From assembly GCF_005876855.1 (NCBI RefSeq), contig NZ_QLAE01000023.1:1-64000 (forward strand): a DNA stretch of 64,000 nucleotides, given 5' to 3'. Positions 26,429 through 34,716 of this stretch are shown piece after piece. Below the pieces are notes generated by a model that was not told the DNA's origin, searched no databases, and saw only the letters and a list, made by a program, of their open reading frames with translations. The DNA comes from Stutzerimonas nosocomialis. Lineage in GTDB: Bacteria; Pseudomonadota; Gammaproteobacteria; Pseudomonadales; Pseudomonadaceae. Position numbers and translations under genes: made by a program. Position 1 is the first letter of the stretch; the number at the start of each line of letters is the position of its first letter.

Positions 26429-27111
26429 CGGCGGCGCCGTTCGGCAATCCAGATGGTGTGGCGGGTGCCCTTGTTGCCATGGGCGTAGACCTGCACGTCG
26501 CGGGCCGCGAAGCCAGCCTTGGCGAGCCGCTCGGTGAAGGCGCGGTCGGCGCTGGCCGACCACACCGCCAGTACGCCGCCGGGCCGCAGTGCCGCCGCGC
26601 AGCCGTTCAGGCCCGCCAGCGAATAGAGCCAGCTGTTGCGCTTCTGGGTCAGCCCCTCAGGGCCATTGTCGACATCCAGCATGATCGCGTCGAAGCCGCC
26701 TTTCTCACGCTGCAACAGTGCGGCGACATCCTCGTTGACGATCCGGGTACGCGGGTCCAGCACTGGCCTGCCGGCCTTCTCGCCCAGCGGGCCGTGGTTC
26801 CAGTCGATCACGCCCGGCACCAGTTCGGCCACCACCACTTCGGCATCGTCGCCCAGCTCCGCGAGCGCCGCGGCCAGGGTGAAGCCCATTCCCAGGCCGC
26901 CGATCAGCACCCGGGCGCCGGGGCGCTTGGCGATCTGGCTGCAGGGAATCCGCGCCAGCGCATCCTCCGAGCCGTGCATGCGGGTGTTCATCAGCTGGTT
27001 GCCGTCGCCTCCGCGGATCTTGATCACGAAGTCCTCGCCGTACTCGAACAGGCACAGGGCGCCGTCGGTCTCGGGGATCGGGGCGGTGTCGAGCAATACG
27101 AAGCGTTTCAT
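26425..27111 (-). CDS. Spermidine-synthase-like SAM-dependent methyltransferase
   Basis: A 228-residue protein with a Rossmann methyltransferase core: VLIGGLGMGFTLAAALAEL (motif I), EVVVAELVPGVIDW, and FDAIMLDVDNGPEGL. The layout resembles spermidine synthase, but the N-terminal tetramerisation domain is short. It ends tail to tail with the sensor kinase, the stop codons overlapping by three bases. Substrate unknown. Confidence 0.85.
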   Translation of the reverse strand: MKRFVLLDTAPIPETDGALCLFEYGEDFVIKIRGGDGNQLMNTRMHGSEDALARIPCSQIAKRPGARVLIGGLGMGFTLAAALAELGDDAEVVVAELVPGVIDWNHGPLGEKAGRPVLDPRTRIVNEDVAALLQREKGGFDAIMLDVDNGPEGLTQKRNSWLYSLAGLNGCAAALRPGGVLAVWSASADRAFTERLAKAGFAARDVQVYAHGNKGTRHTIWIAERRRR

Positions 27112-27219
27112 CGGCGGGACTCGGGGCGGGTTGGAGGACGACCGCATTGTAGGGCCATTGCGTGCCCGAGGGATTGTCGCCACGCTAGCGCCCTCGTTTC
27201 TCGGAGGTAAGCGACATCC

Positions 27220-27837
27220 ATGTACCACGGCGAAAAACTCAACGCCTGGACTCACTTGGTCGGTGCCGCGCTGGCGTTCTTCGGCGCGGTCTGGCTGCTG
27301 GTCCTCGCCGCTCTGGACGGCTCGCCCTGGAAGATCGTCAGCGTGGCGATCTACGGCGTGACGCTGGTTACGCTCTACACCGTGTCGACCGTCTACCACA
27401 GCGTGCGCGGCCGGGCGAAACGCATCATGCAGAAGGTCGACCACCTGTCGATCTACCTGATGATCGCCGGCAGTTACACCCCGTTCTGCCTGGTCACCCT
27501 GCGCGGCCCCTGGGGCTGGTGGCTGTTCGGGATCGTCTGGGGGCTGGCGCTGGTGGGCATGCTGCAGGAAATCAAACCCCGTTCCGAAGCCCGGGTGCTC
27601 TCGGTGGTCATCTACGCGGTGATGGGATGGATCGTCCTGGTCGCGGTCGAGCCGCTGCTGGCCGCGCTCGGCGCCACCGGCTTCGCCTGGCTGGTGGGTG
27701 GCGGCGTGCTCTACACCCTGGGCATCGTCTTCTTCGCCTTCGACCAGCGTTTTCGCCACTGGCACGGCATCTGGCACCTGTTCGTCATCGGCGGCAGCCT
27801 GCTGCACTACGTGGCGATCGCGTTCTACGTGCTCTGA
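27220..27837 (+). CDS. Hemolysin III / YqfA family membrane protein
   Basis: A 205-residue protein of the PAQR-like hemolysin III family with seven membrane helices. It opens GEKLNAWTHLVGAALAFFG, with the conserved histidine, and continues with STVYHSVRGRAKRIMQKVDHLSIYLMIAGSYTPFCL and RHWHGIWHLFVIGGSLLHYVAI. The family has a predicted metal site formed by these histidines. Despite the name, chromosomal copies are not shown to be toxins; some bind fatty acids or modulate membrane homeostasis. Confidence 0.92.
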   Translation: MYHGEKLNAWTHLVGAALAFFGAVWLLVLAALDGSPWKIVSVAIYGVTLVTLYTVSTVYHSVRGRAKRIMQKVDHLSIYLMIAGSYTPFCLVTLRGPWGWWLFGIVWGLALVGMLQEIKPRSEARVLSVVIYAVMGWIVLVAVEPLLAALGATGFAWLVGGGVLYTLGIVFFAFDQRFRHWHGIWHLFVIGGSLLHYVAIAFYVL

Positions 27838-27876
27838 GCGTCCCGACGCGAACCCGCAGGCCTCCAGCGCACCTCT

Positions 27877-27964
27877 GTGGGAGAGGTCTTGACCGCGCGA
27901 AAGGCGTTGGCGGTTGGGCAGAAATATCGGTGGCGTACCCTTCGCGGGCGAGTCCCGCTCCCAC
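27877..27964. repeat. Inverted pair of Pseudomonas extragenic palindromes
   Basis: GTGGGAGAGGTCTTGACCGC starts at 27877. A reverse-oriented relative, TTCGCGGGCGAGTCCCGC followed by TCCCAC, lies at 27941-27964. They form an inverted pair of related palindromes downstream of the hemolysin III gene. The rest of 27838-28100 shows no gene. Confidence 0.65.
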
Positions 27965-28100
27965 GGGAATCGCATCCGTGAACGACCTCGCGGTTTCGGA
28001 TGCGTGAACGAAACGTCCGGGGCCCGGCACGATCACAAGGGTATCGCTGCGGTCGGTTGTGCCCATCGGGTGCAGTGGCGACCAGACGGGAGGACGTGCC

Positions 28101-29159
28101 ATGCGATTGAAGCAGACGCCACGCGGGTTCATCCCGCCCTACATTCTCAGCCACATCATCGAGCACGGCTCGGAGCGGCAGCGCTCCTGCGCGCTGGGGA
28201 CGCTCAGCCATGTCCAGGCCCTGCAGCGCAACCCCGGCCCGCCCCTGCATCGGCCGATGCAGACCGCATTGCCGGAGCGCTCCCAGCCGGGCCAGCCCAG
28301 GCGCAGCATCCACGACGCCGAGAACCAGATGCGGCTGCCCGGCCGGCTCAGCCGCATCGAGGGGCAGGGCGCTACCGGCGATGCGGCGGTGGACGAGGCC
28401 TACGACGCGCTGGGCGCGACCTACGAATTCTTCTGGCAGGTGTACGCCCGCCACTCGATCGATGGCCGCGGGTTTCCGTTGATCGGCACGGTGCACTATG
28501 GCGAGCGCTACGAGAATGCGTTCTGGAACGGCGAGCAGATGGTCTTCGGCGATGGCGACGGCGAGGTGTTCCAGCGTTTCACCCGTTCGCTGGACGTGAT
28601 CGCCCACGAACTCGCCCATGGTGTCATCGAGGCCGAGGCCGGGCTGGTGTACTACAACCAGTCCGGCGCGTTGAACGAGTCGGTGTCCGATGTCTTCGGG
28701 GTGCTGACCAAGCAGTACGTGCTCCGCCAGACCGCGGCCGAAGCCGACTGGCTGGTGGGGGCCGATCTGCTCACCGAGCGCATCCAGGGGCGTGCGTTGC
28801 GCTCGATGGCGGAACCGGGCAGCGCCTATGACGATCCGCTGCTGGGCAAGGACCCGCAGCCGGGGCACATGCGCGACTTCATCGACACCCGCGACGACAA
28901 CGGCGGCGTGCACCTCAACTCCGGCATTCCCAACCGCGCGTTCTACCTGGCGGCCAGCGCCATCGGCGGTTACGCCTGGGAGACCGCCGGGCAGGTCTGG
29001 TACGACACCCTGTGCGACCGCGCCCTTGGCAACGATGCGGATTTCGGCGCCTTCGCTGCGTTGACCGTGGCCCACGCCGAGCGACGCTTCGGCGCACAAT
29101 CGGGCCAGGCGCGGTCAATTGCGCAGGCCTGGTCCGATGTCGGCGTAGCCACGGGATGA
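28101..29159 (+). CDS. Protealysin-like M4 (thermolysin family) metalloprotease
   Basis: A 352-residue zinc metallopeptidase without a signal peptide. Near the N-terminus PRGFIPPYILSHI (residues 8-20) matches the short propeptide motif of protealysin-type enzymes rather than the long thermolysin prosequence. The catalytic site is His169-Glu170-Leu-Ala-His173, with the third zinc ligand Glu193 in GALNESVSD and the catalytic His271 in DNGGVHLNSGIPNRAFY. Start at ATG 28101 is behind GGGAGGAC. Such enzymes are synthesised as inactive precursors and are found in the cytosol or released in an unconventional way. The next gene encodes an emfourin-type inhibitor of this protease family. Confidence 0.92.
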   Translation: MRLKQTPRGFIPPYILSHIIEHGSERQRSCALGTLSHVQALQRNPGPPLHRPMQTALPERSQPGQPRRSIHDAENQMRLPGRLSRIEGQGATGDAAVDEAYDALGATYEFFWQVYARHSIDGRGFPLIGTVHYGERYENAFWNGEQMVFGDGDGEVFQRFTRSLDVIAHELAHGVIEAEAGLVYYNQSGALNESVSDVFGVLTKQYVLRQTAAEADWLVGADLLTERIQGRALRSMAEPGSAYDDPLLGKDPQPGHMRDFIDTRDDNGGVHLNSGIPNRAFYLAASAIGGYAWETAGQVWYDTLCDRALGNDADFGAFAALTVAHAERRFGAQSGQARSIAQAWSDVGVATG

Positions 29160-29169
29160 AGGAGGAACG

Positions 29170-29496
29170 ATGAAACGACTGCCAGAGCTGGGACAGGACA
29201 CCGTGGTGCGGCTTTCGCGCCAGGGTGGTTTCGCCGCGATGTCGATGCTCAGCCGCCCGCGGGAAATCGACTTCGCCCAGTGCGATCCGGGCCAGCGCGG
29301 GCAGATCTGCTCGCTGCTCGAAGGCTGTCTGCCGCTGTCCACGCCCCAGGCCGGGCAGGGCGACCAGCGCTACTACAAGGTGGAGCTGCGCTACCGGCGC
29401 GAGGACGCCGACGACGAGCTGGTGCTGCGGATTCCCGAGGAGCGCGCACCGGGAGATCTGGTGCGCCTTTGGGACAAGGGGCAGCTGGACATATAG
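29170..29496 (+). CDS. Emfourin-type inhibitor of the M4 protease
   Basis: A 108-residue protein starting 10 bases after the protease stop behind AAGGAGGAACG. It has the emfourin pattern: an early strand VVRLSRQGGFAAMSM, a helix around DPGQRGQICSLLEGC, and C-terminal strands YYKVELRYRR and ELVLRIPEE. Emfourin was described in Serratia as the operon partner of protealysin and inhibits it by binding the active-site cleft. No signal peptide is present, fitting an intracellular inhibitor that protects the host cell. The assignment rests on pattern and gene order. Confidence 0.85.
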   Translation: MKRLPELGQDTVVRLSRQGGFAAMSMLSRPREIDFAQCDPGQRGQICSLLEGCLPLSTPQAGQGDQRYYKVELRYRREDADDELVLRIPEERAPGDLVRLWDKGQLDI

Positions 29497-29499
29497 CGC

Positions 29500-29713
29500 C
29501 GCTGCCCCTTGGGCGTTTGCCTGCGACGAGGCCGAAGCCGAGCTGACGGCCGTGCTGCGTATACGCAGTGGTGCCCTGGCGACCGTGCTCGATGAACTCG
29601 CCCGCTCCATCAACCGCCCGCAGAGAGAGCCGGTGCCGGCACGGGTACGGTTGATCTACGACTATCTGCTCGAGCGCTTCGCCGATCCGGCATCCTTTCC
29701 CACGCAGCGCTGA
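29500..29713 (+). pseudogene. Probable remnant of a LysR-type regulator C-terminus
   Basis: The open frame ending at TGA 29711-29713 reads like the end of a LysR effector domain: RSGALATVLDELA, then PVPARVRLIYDYLLERFADP, the usual closing region where R-R-F/L-D-F-L appears. There is no start codon, ribosome binding site or helix-turn-helix upstream, because emfourin ends at 29496. It is probably a decayed fragment left by deletion or by insertion of the protease-inhibitor unit. The similarity is short, so another origin is possible. Confidence 0.4.
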
Positions 29714-29797
29714 GGGCACGTTCGCGGCGCAACGGCGGTCGGAATAGGACCGGGCCGGCCGACGCCGCACCCGACTCGCACCCGACGAGGCCAAGCC

Positions 29798-30595
29798 GTG
29801 GAAAAACTGAAAATCGCGACCTTCAACATCAACGGAATCCGCTCGCGGCTGCCCGCGCTGCTGCAATGGCTCGAGCGCGAGGCGCCCGACGTGGCCTGCC
29901 TGCAGGAACTCAAGACGCAGGACGCCTCCTTTCCCATCGACGAGATCCGCGGCGCGGGCTACGGCGCGATCTGGCACGGGCAGAAATCCTGGAATGGCGT
30001 GGCCATCCTGGCCAAAGGCATGGACCCCCTGGAAATTCGCCGCGGCCTGCCGGGCATGGAAGCCGACAGCCACAGCCGCTACCTGGAGGCAGCCGCCCAT
30101 GGGGTTATCGTCGGCTGCCTGTACCTGCCCAACGGCAACCCGCAGCCGGGGCCGAAGTTCGACTACAAGCTGCAGTGGTTCGAGCACTTCATCGCCCATG
30201 CCCAGGGGCTGTTCGACAGCGGTCACCCGGTGGTGCTGGCCGGCGACTACAACGTGGTGCCCACCGACGAGGACATCTACAACCCGCGCTCCTGGCGCAA
30301 GGATGCGTTGCTGCAGCCGGAAAGCCGTGAGTGCTTCCAGCGCCTGCTGGCGCAGGGCTGGATCGATGCCCTGCGTGCGCGTTACCCCGACGAGCGCCTC
30401 TACACCTTCTGGGATTATTTCCGCCAGCACTGGCAGAAGAACTCGGGTCTGCGCATCGATCACCTGCTGCTCAACGCCGAACTCGCCCCGCGCTTGCACG
30501 ACGCGGGGGTCGATCGCTGGGTGCGCGACCAGCCCAAGGCGAGCGACCACGCACCCACCTGGATCGAGTTGAAGGGCGTTCCGAACGGGGGATGA
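29798..30595 (+). CDS. xthA: Exodeoxyribonuclease III
   Basis: A 265-residue AP endonuclease and 3'-5' exonuclease of base excision repair. It begins at GTG 29798 behind GACGAGG (MEKLKIATFNINGIRSRLPALLQWLE). Conserved metal and catalytic sites are LQELKTQD, GVAILAKG, LAGDYNVVPTDEDIYNP, RIDHLLLNAEL and SDHAPTW. The length is normal. It removes oxidised sugar fragments and AP sites, matching the peroxide-defence genes around it, such as the Mn-catalase downstream. Confidence 0.95.
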   Translation: MEKLKIATFNINGIRSRLPALLQWLEREAPDVACLQELKTQDASFPIDEIRGAGYGAIWHGQKSWNGVAILAKGMDPLEIRRGLPGMEADSHSRYLEAAAHGVIVGCLYLPNGNPQPGPKFDYKLQWFEHFIAHAQGLFDSGHPVVLAGDYNVVPTDEDIYNPRSWRKDALLQPESRECFQRLLAQGWIDALRARYPDERLYTFWDYFRQHWQKNSGLRIDHLLLNAELAPRLHDAGVDRWVRDQPKASDHAPTWIELKGVPNGG

Positions 30596-30869
30596 ACGGC
30601 AGGGCGGACGACCGTTCGGCGGGCGGCTGCGGCGCCGTCCATCGGGCGGTGCCGGCAAACCCGCGCCAATGCTGGACCCGGTTCGCGGCGATAGAGAAAA
30701 GCTTTCGGCCAGATAGACGCAGGCTCTGAACTAAAGACGTGGGCCGATTCTCCATTTCATACGTTTGGTCGCAATTGTCGTCGATCAGGCCTGAAACCGT
30801 TGCGGTTTCTCATCAATGGAAAATGAACGCTGAAAGGACGCTGTTTAAATTTCCCCTCAGGAGAACAGC

Positions 30870-31757
30870 ATGTTTGTCCATAACAAGCGACTGCAATATA
30901 CCGTGCGAGTGGCTCAGCCAAACCCTGGCCTGGCCAACCTGATGCTCGAACAGTTCGGGGGCCCGCAAGGCGAGCTCGCCGCTGCGATGCGCTATTTCAC
31001 TCAGGGGGTGACCGAGGAGGACCCAGGCCGCAAAGACATGCTGATCGATATCGCCACCGAGGAGCTCAGCCACCTCGAAGTGATCGGCTCGATCATCGCC
31101 ATGCTCAACAAAGGTGCCCGCGGCGAACTTGCCGAAGGCATCGAGCAGGAGGCCGAGATGTACCGTTCGCTGACGGGAGCGGGCAACGACTCCCATGTGA
31201 CCCAGGTGCTCTACGGCGGCGGCACTCCGTTGATCAATTCGGCGGGCGTGCCCTGGACCGCGGCCTACGTCGATACCATCGGCGAACCGACCGCCGACCT
31301 GCGCTCGAACATCGCGGCCGAGGCGCGGGCCAAGATCGTCTACGAGCGGCTGATCAACGTCACTGACGATCCGGGTATCCAGGATGCGCTGAAGTTCCTG
31401 ATGACCCGTGAAATCGCCCACCAGAAATCCTTCGAGAAGGCGCTGCACTCGCTGCAACCCAACTTCCCGCAAGGCAAGCTGGCGCCGGTGCCGGAGTTCG
31501 AGAGCGTGTACTTCAACCTGTCCCAGGGTCAGGGCGATACGCGCGGTCCGTGGAACCAGGGGCCGGAATGGGAATACATCGAAAGCCCGGAACCGGCGGT
31601 CGACGGCGGCGATGGCATGGCGACGGTGAATCTCTCGGAAAAAGAGATGAAGGCGACCACCCAGATGGTCAAGCGTACGGCGTCCAACCCGTCGCTGGAC
31701 CCGATCACCGGTGCCGACCTCGGCTCGGGCATGGCCATCCAGAAGAAGAAAAAGTGA
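30870..31757 (+). CDS. Manganese catalase
   Basis: A 295-residue non-haem catalase that dismutates hydrogen peroxide with a dimanganese centre. The family opening MFVHNKRLQYTVRV is followed by the ligand helices with Glu in QGELAAAMRYF and TEELSHLEVIGS, and later AAEARAKIVYERLI and TREIAHQKSFEKAL. The lysine-rich C-terminus GSGMAIQKKKK is also typical. Start at ATG 30870 follows CAGGAGAACAGC. It is a single-gene unit ended by a strong terminator at 31802. GAACTA at 30728 and TCTCC at 30749 only faintly resemble a stress sigma factor promoter. Confidence 0.95.
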   Translation: MFVHNKRLQYTVRVAQPNPGLANLMLEQFGGPQGELAAAMRYFTQGVTEEDPGRKDMLIDIATEELSHLEVIGSIIAMLNKGARGELAEGIEQEAEMYRSLTGAGNDSHVTQVLYGGGTPLINSAGVPWTAAYVDTIGEPTADLRSNIAAEARAKIVYERLINVTDDPGIQDALKFLMTREIAHQKSFEKALHSLQPNFPQGKLAPVPEFESVYFNLSQGQGDTRGPWNQGPEWEYIESPEPAVDGGDGMATVNLSEKEMKATTQMVKRTASNPSLDPITGADLGSGMAIQKKKK

Positions 31758-31801
31758 GGCCGCACGCTCGTCCGTGGTCAGGTAGCGGGCGGGCAGGCAA
31801 C

Positions 31802-31838
31802 AAAAAACCCATGGGGCTCATCGCTCCATGGGTTTTTT
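31802..31838. terminator. Strong bidirectional terminator
   Basis: AAAAAACCCATGG (31802-31814) and CCATGGGTTTTTT (31826-31838) form a perfect 13-bp stem with an 11-base loop. The A and T runs make it work in both directions, between Mn-catalase and the convergent repeat-protein gene. Confidence 0.9.
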
Positions 31839-31871
31839 GATTGCGGCGCCCGGACTCAGGCCGGCACGGGT

Positions 31872-32123
31872 TCAACTGTGGCGCTCGATCAGCCGGTCGC
31901 TGCCGCCTTCGGCCAGCAGGCGGCCCAGCGGGGTGCGGTCGAAACCGTCATCGGCGAGCTGCAGGCCCAGCGGGGTGCGCTCGAAGCCGCCTTCGGCGAC
32001 GGTGGTGTCGGTCTGCTCGTGAGAGGGCTGGGCTTCCAGCAGCAGTCGTTGCGGCTCGGCCGGGATGGCGAATACGGCTCCGCTCAGGCTGGCCAGGATC
32101 AGGCTGGCGATTAGCTTTTTCAT
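31872..32123 (-). CDS. Small exported protein with 14-residue tandem repeats
   Basis: An 83-residue protein with signal peptide MKKLIASLILASLSGAVFA. The C-terminal half is three copies of a 14-residue unit: AEGGFERTPLGLQL, ADDGFDRTPLGRLL and AEGGSDRLIERHS. At DNA level the first two copies repeat with a 42-base period (from 31922 and 31964). Small proteins with GGFDRT-type repeats occur in pseudomonads, but I know no established function. It starts at 32123 behind GAGGAAGCCATC. Confidence 0.8.
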   Translation of the reverse strand: MKKLIASLILASLSGAVFAIPAEPQRLLLEAQPSHEQTDTTVAEGGFERTPLGLQLADDGFDRTPLGRLLAEGGSDRLIERHS

Positions 32124-32371
32124 GATGGCTTCCTCGTGGGAATGGGGGTACGGAGAAAAGGCTACCGAGCCCGGGCCGATGTCCAAAGACGGACGCGGCG
32201 ATAGTGATCATTACCTCGGTTGATGCCCTGTCTGTCATTCCCGCCTCGAGCGTCGCCCGCTCGATTCCAGCGCGACCGACACGCCCGGTTACCCCTTGCC
32301 CTGGCCTGCGACTTGCACCGCAGGGGATCGAGCCGGCCCAATGTGTCGGTTGTCTTTCACAGGTGAGCCAT

Positions 32372-33244
32372 ATGGCGAGAAGGCGTTTTCCCCGCTGGCC
32401 GGGGTTGTTGCTGTTGATGGCGCTGGTGGTGGGCTTGCCGGTGGGTTGCTCGATGCTCGAGCAGAAGGAGCGCGAGCTGGTGTTCCGGGTCGAGCAGGGC
32501 AACGCCAGCTGGTACGGCGGATTGCCCGAGGGCGTCGAGGAGATGGTGCTGCGCGGCCCGAACTTCGGCGAAAGCCAGAGCATTTCGGCCTGGTGGTGGC
32601 CCGCCGCGAGCGAGGATGCGCCGGCGGTGCTTTATCTCCACGGCGCACGCTGGAACCTCACCGGGCACCTGTTTCGCCTCGAACAGCTGCGCGCGCTGGG
32701 CTTCTCGGTGTTCGCCATCGACTACCGCGGTTTCGGCCAGAGCCTCGGCGATCCGCCTTCGGAAGCCACGGTCTACGAGGATGCGCGCATCGCCTGGGAG
32801 CGGATGAAGACGCTGCAGCCCGACGCCGGCAAGCGCCTGATCTACGGGCATTCCCTGGGCGGCGCGGTGGCGGTCGACCTGGCCGCCGAGCTGGGGCGCG
32901 AGGCGCGCAGCGCCGATGGCGAGGTGCAGGCGCGGGGGCTGATCATCGAATCCACCTTCACCACGCTCGCCGATATCGCCACCGTCCTGGCCGATACCTC
33001 CCTCCCGGTGCGCTGGCTGCTGTCGCAGCGCTTCGACTCGATCGACAAGATCGACCAGATCGGCATGCCGCTGCTGGTGGTGCATGGCACCCAGGACCAG
33101 TACGTGCCGGCTCGTTTCAGTGAGGAACTGTACGAGGCGGCGCTCGAGCCCAAGCGGCTGTTGCTGGTGGAAGGCGCCACCCACAACAACAGCATGCGGG
33201 TCGGACGACAGGCCTACCGGGAAGCGATCCAGGCGCTTTTCTGA
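32372..33244 (+). CDS. Membrane-anchored alpha/beta hydrolase
   Basis: A 290-residue hydrolase with one N-terminal hydrophobic segment (GLLLLMALVVGLPVGCSML); the cysteine in PVGC might be a lipid anchor, but the lipobox is weak. The fold features are VLYLHGARWNL, DYRGFGQS, the nucleophile elbow YGHSLGGAVA, the acid in VVHGTQDQYVP and the histidine in EGATHNNS. It resembles the ABHD13/BEM46-like group of serine hydrolases. Start ATG 32372 is preceded by AGGTGAG. Substrate unknown. Confidence 0.85.
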   Translation: MARRRFPRWPGLLLLMALVVGLPVGCSMLEQKERELVFRVEQGNASWYGGLPEGVEEMVLRGPNFGESQSISAWWWPAASEDAPAVLYLHGARWNLTGHLFRLEQLRALGFSVFAIDYRGFGQSLGDPPSEATVYEDARIAWERMKTLQPDAGKRLIYGHSLGGAVAVDLAAELGREARSADGEVQARGLIIESTFTTLADIATVLADTSLPVRWLLSQRFDSIDKIDQIGMPLLVVHGTQDQYVPARFSEELYEAALEPKRLLLVEGATHNNSMRVGRQAYREAIQALF

Positions 33245-33516
33245 TGCAGGCCAGCGCCGCGCCACGAAGCCCGACGCGGCGTTGCGCCTGACCGACGAAT
33301 GGCCGGGAGCTTTTTCGCCTGCACAGCCGCGGCCCAGGCGGGGGTTAATCCGGTCGGCCATGACGGCCGCTGCTTTTTACACCGTTAAGCCGATTCACCT
33401 CGCTCGTCGCGCTGGCGAACAATCCGGACGCTGTGCCGTACAGGGAGGCCGGTCGGGGACCTCGGATGTCACCCAACCGGCCTGTGCCGACGCACTCGTT
33501 ACAGGAGCTATTGCGC

Positions 33517-34563
33517 ATGTTCACACCCAAACCCCTGGCTGTTGCCATTCTGTTTGCCTTCAGCCTCAACGCCGCCGCTGCCAACCAGGTCGATCAGAGC
33601 CAGACCGGAAACGACAACGAGGTCTTCGCCGAGCAATCCAATGGCGAAGGCAACCAGATCGTCCAGTACCAGGACGGCGACCGGCATAGCTCGACGGTCA
33701 TCCAGGCCGGCGGCTCGAACCTCGCCGAAACCATCCAGGTTGGCCTGGAACATACCGCCTCGATCGATCAGAACGGGCAGGCCAACAACGCCAGCATCTA
33801 TCAGGAAGGCGAGCGACAGAACGCGGCCATCAACCAGGTCGGCGAAGGCAACTATTCGGTGGTCTGGCAGGAAGAAGCGGACAACCAGGTCGTCTCGTCG
33901 CAGCAGGGGAATGGCAACCTGCACGTGATCGAACAGAGCTGGCGGCTGAACGAGGCCGATGTGTCGTCGATAGGCAACGACAACGCCACCACCCTCACTC
34001 AACTGGGCAGCGGGACCACCGTCAGCCAGCAGGTCGGGGACGGCAACGTGCTGTCCATTCGCCAGGCCGTCGTGGCTTACGGCGGCACCATCGAAGTCGC
34101 CCAGGTAGGCAACGACAACAATGCGGAGGTGGACCAGTATTCCAGCCGCTACAACGCCGGGCTGGTTCGGCTGGAGCAGAAGGGGGATGCCAACACGGCC
34201 CAGGTCTCCCAATCGGGCGGCCACAACCTCATCGATCTCGTGCAGGAAGGGTACGGCAACGACCTGGTGATGGATCAGGACGGTCGCAGCAGCGAAATCA
34301 CCGGCGTGTCGATCGGCGACTCCAATGCGGTGGAGGTGCAGCAAGGCGCCGATTTCAATACCACCACCTTCTCCCAGCAAGGCTCGGAAAACCTTATCAG
34401 CGTGACCCAGTACGGCTACAACCTGGACGCCGCGGTCAGCCAGGTCGGCGATGCCAACCAGGCGCGGATCACCCAGGGCAGCATCGCGCTGACGAGCGAA
34501 AACCTCAGCGCCACCGTGATGCAGAACGGTACCGGCAACGTCGCGACCGTGATCCAGCGCTGA
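33517..34563 (+). CDS. Curlin-repeat protein (putative amyloid subunit)
   Basis: A 348-residue exported protein with signal peptide MFTPKPLAVAILFAFSLNAAAA. The mature part consists of about 14 units with the curlin pattern Q-x-G-x-x-N-x-(hydrophobic)-x-x-x-Q, for example QSQTGNDNEVFAEQ, INQVGEGNYSVVWQ, VAQVGNDNNAEVDQ and VSQVGDANQARITQ. That is about twice the length of E. coli CsgA. Curlin units stack as beta-solenoids and can form extracellular amyloid. Start ATG 33517 is behind ACAGGAGC. No csgB, C, D, E, F or G gene is in the window, so its export partner is not visible. A strong terminator follows. Confidence 0.85.
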   Translation: MFTPKPLAVAILFAFSLNAAAANQVDQSQTGNDNEVFAEQSNGEGNQIVQYQDGDRHSSTVIQAGGSNLAETIQVGLEHTASIDQNGQANNASIYQEGERQNAAINQVGEGNYSVVWQEEADNQVVSSQQGNGNLHVIEQSWRLNEADVSSIGNDNATTLTQLGSGTTVSQQVGDGNVLSIRQAVVAYGGTIEVAQVGNDNNAEVDQYSSRYNAGLVRLEQKGDANTAQVSQSGGHNLIDLVQEGYGNDLVMDQDGRSSEITGVSIGDSNAVEVQQGADFNTTTFSQQGSENLISVTQYGYNLDAAVSQVGDANQARITQGSIALTSENLSATVMQNGTGNVATVIQR

Positions 34564-34566
34564 CAG

Positions 34567-34598
34567 AAGGGCGTCGCCGCGCGGCGACGCCCTTTTTT
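34567..34598 (+). terminator. Intrinsic terminator of the curlin-repeat gene
   Basis: AAGGGCGTCGCC (34567-34578) pairs perfectly with GGCGACGCCCTT (34583-34594) around loop GCGC, followed by TTTT. It begins four bases after the stop codon. Confidence 0.92.
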
Positions 34599-34716
34599 CT
34601 CCCTCCCGCCTGCCACTGCGGTTTCTTTTCTGGAAATCGCGCATCATCTCGGTTCATCCCCGGGCACCCGGAACGCCCCAGGCGTCCGACCCTGTTGTTC
34701 CTGCCGAGAGACCGCG

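Noticed and set aside
29225-29713. One 162-codon gene covering the inhibitor region in another frame
   Set aside because: Its first half is a shadow of the emfourin gene; only the part after 29500 looks protein-like and is treated as a remnant.
30728-30753. GAACTA and TCTCC as an AlgU-type stress promoter for Mn-catalase
   Set aside because: Only three of five -10 bases match and the spacing is one short of ideal, so it was not listed as a feature.
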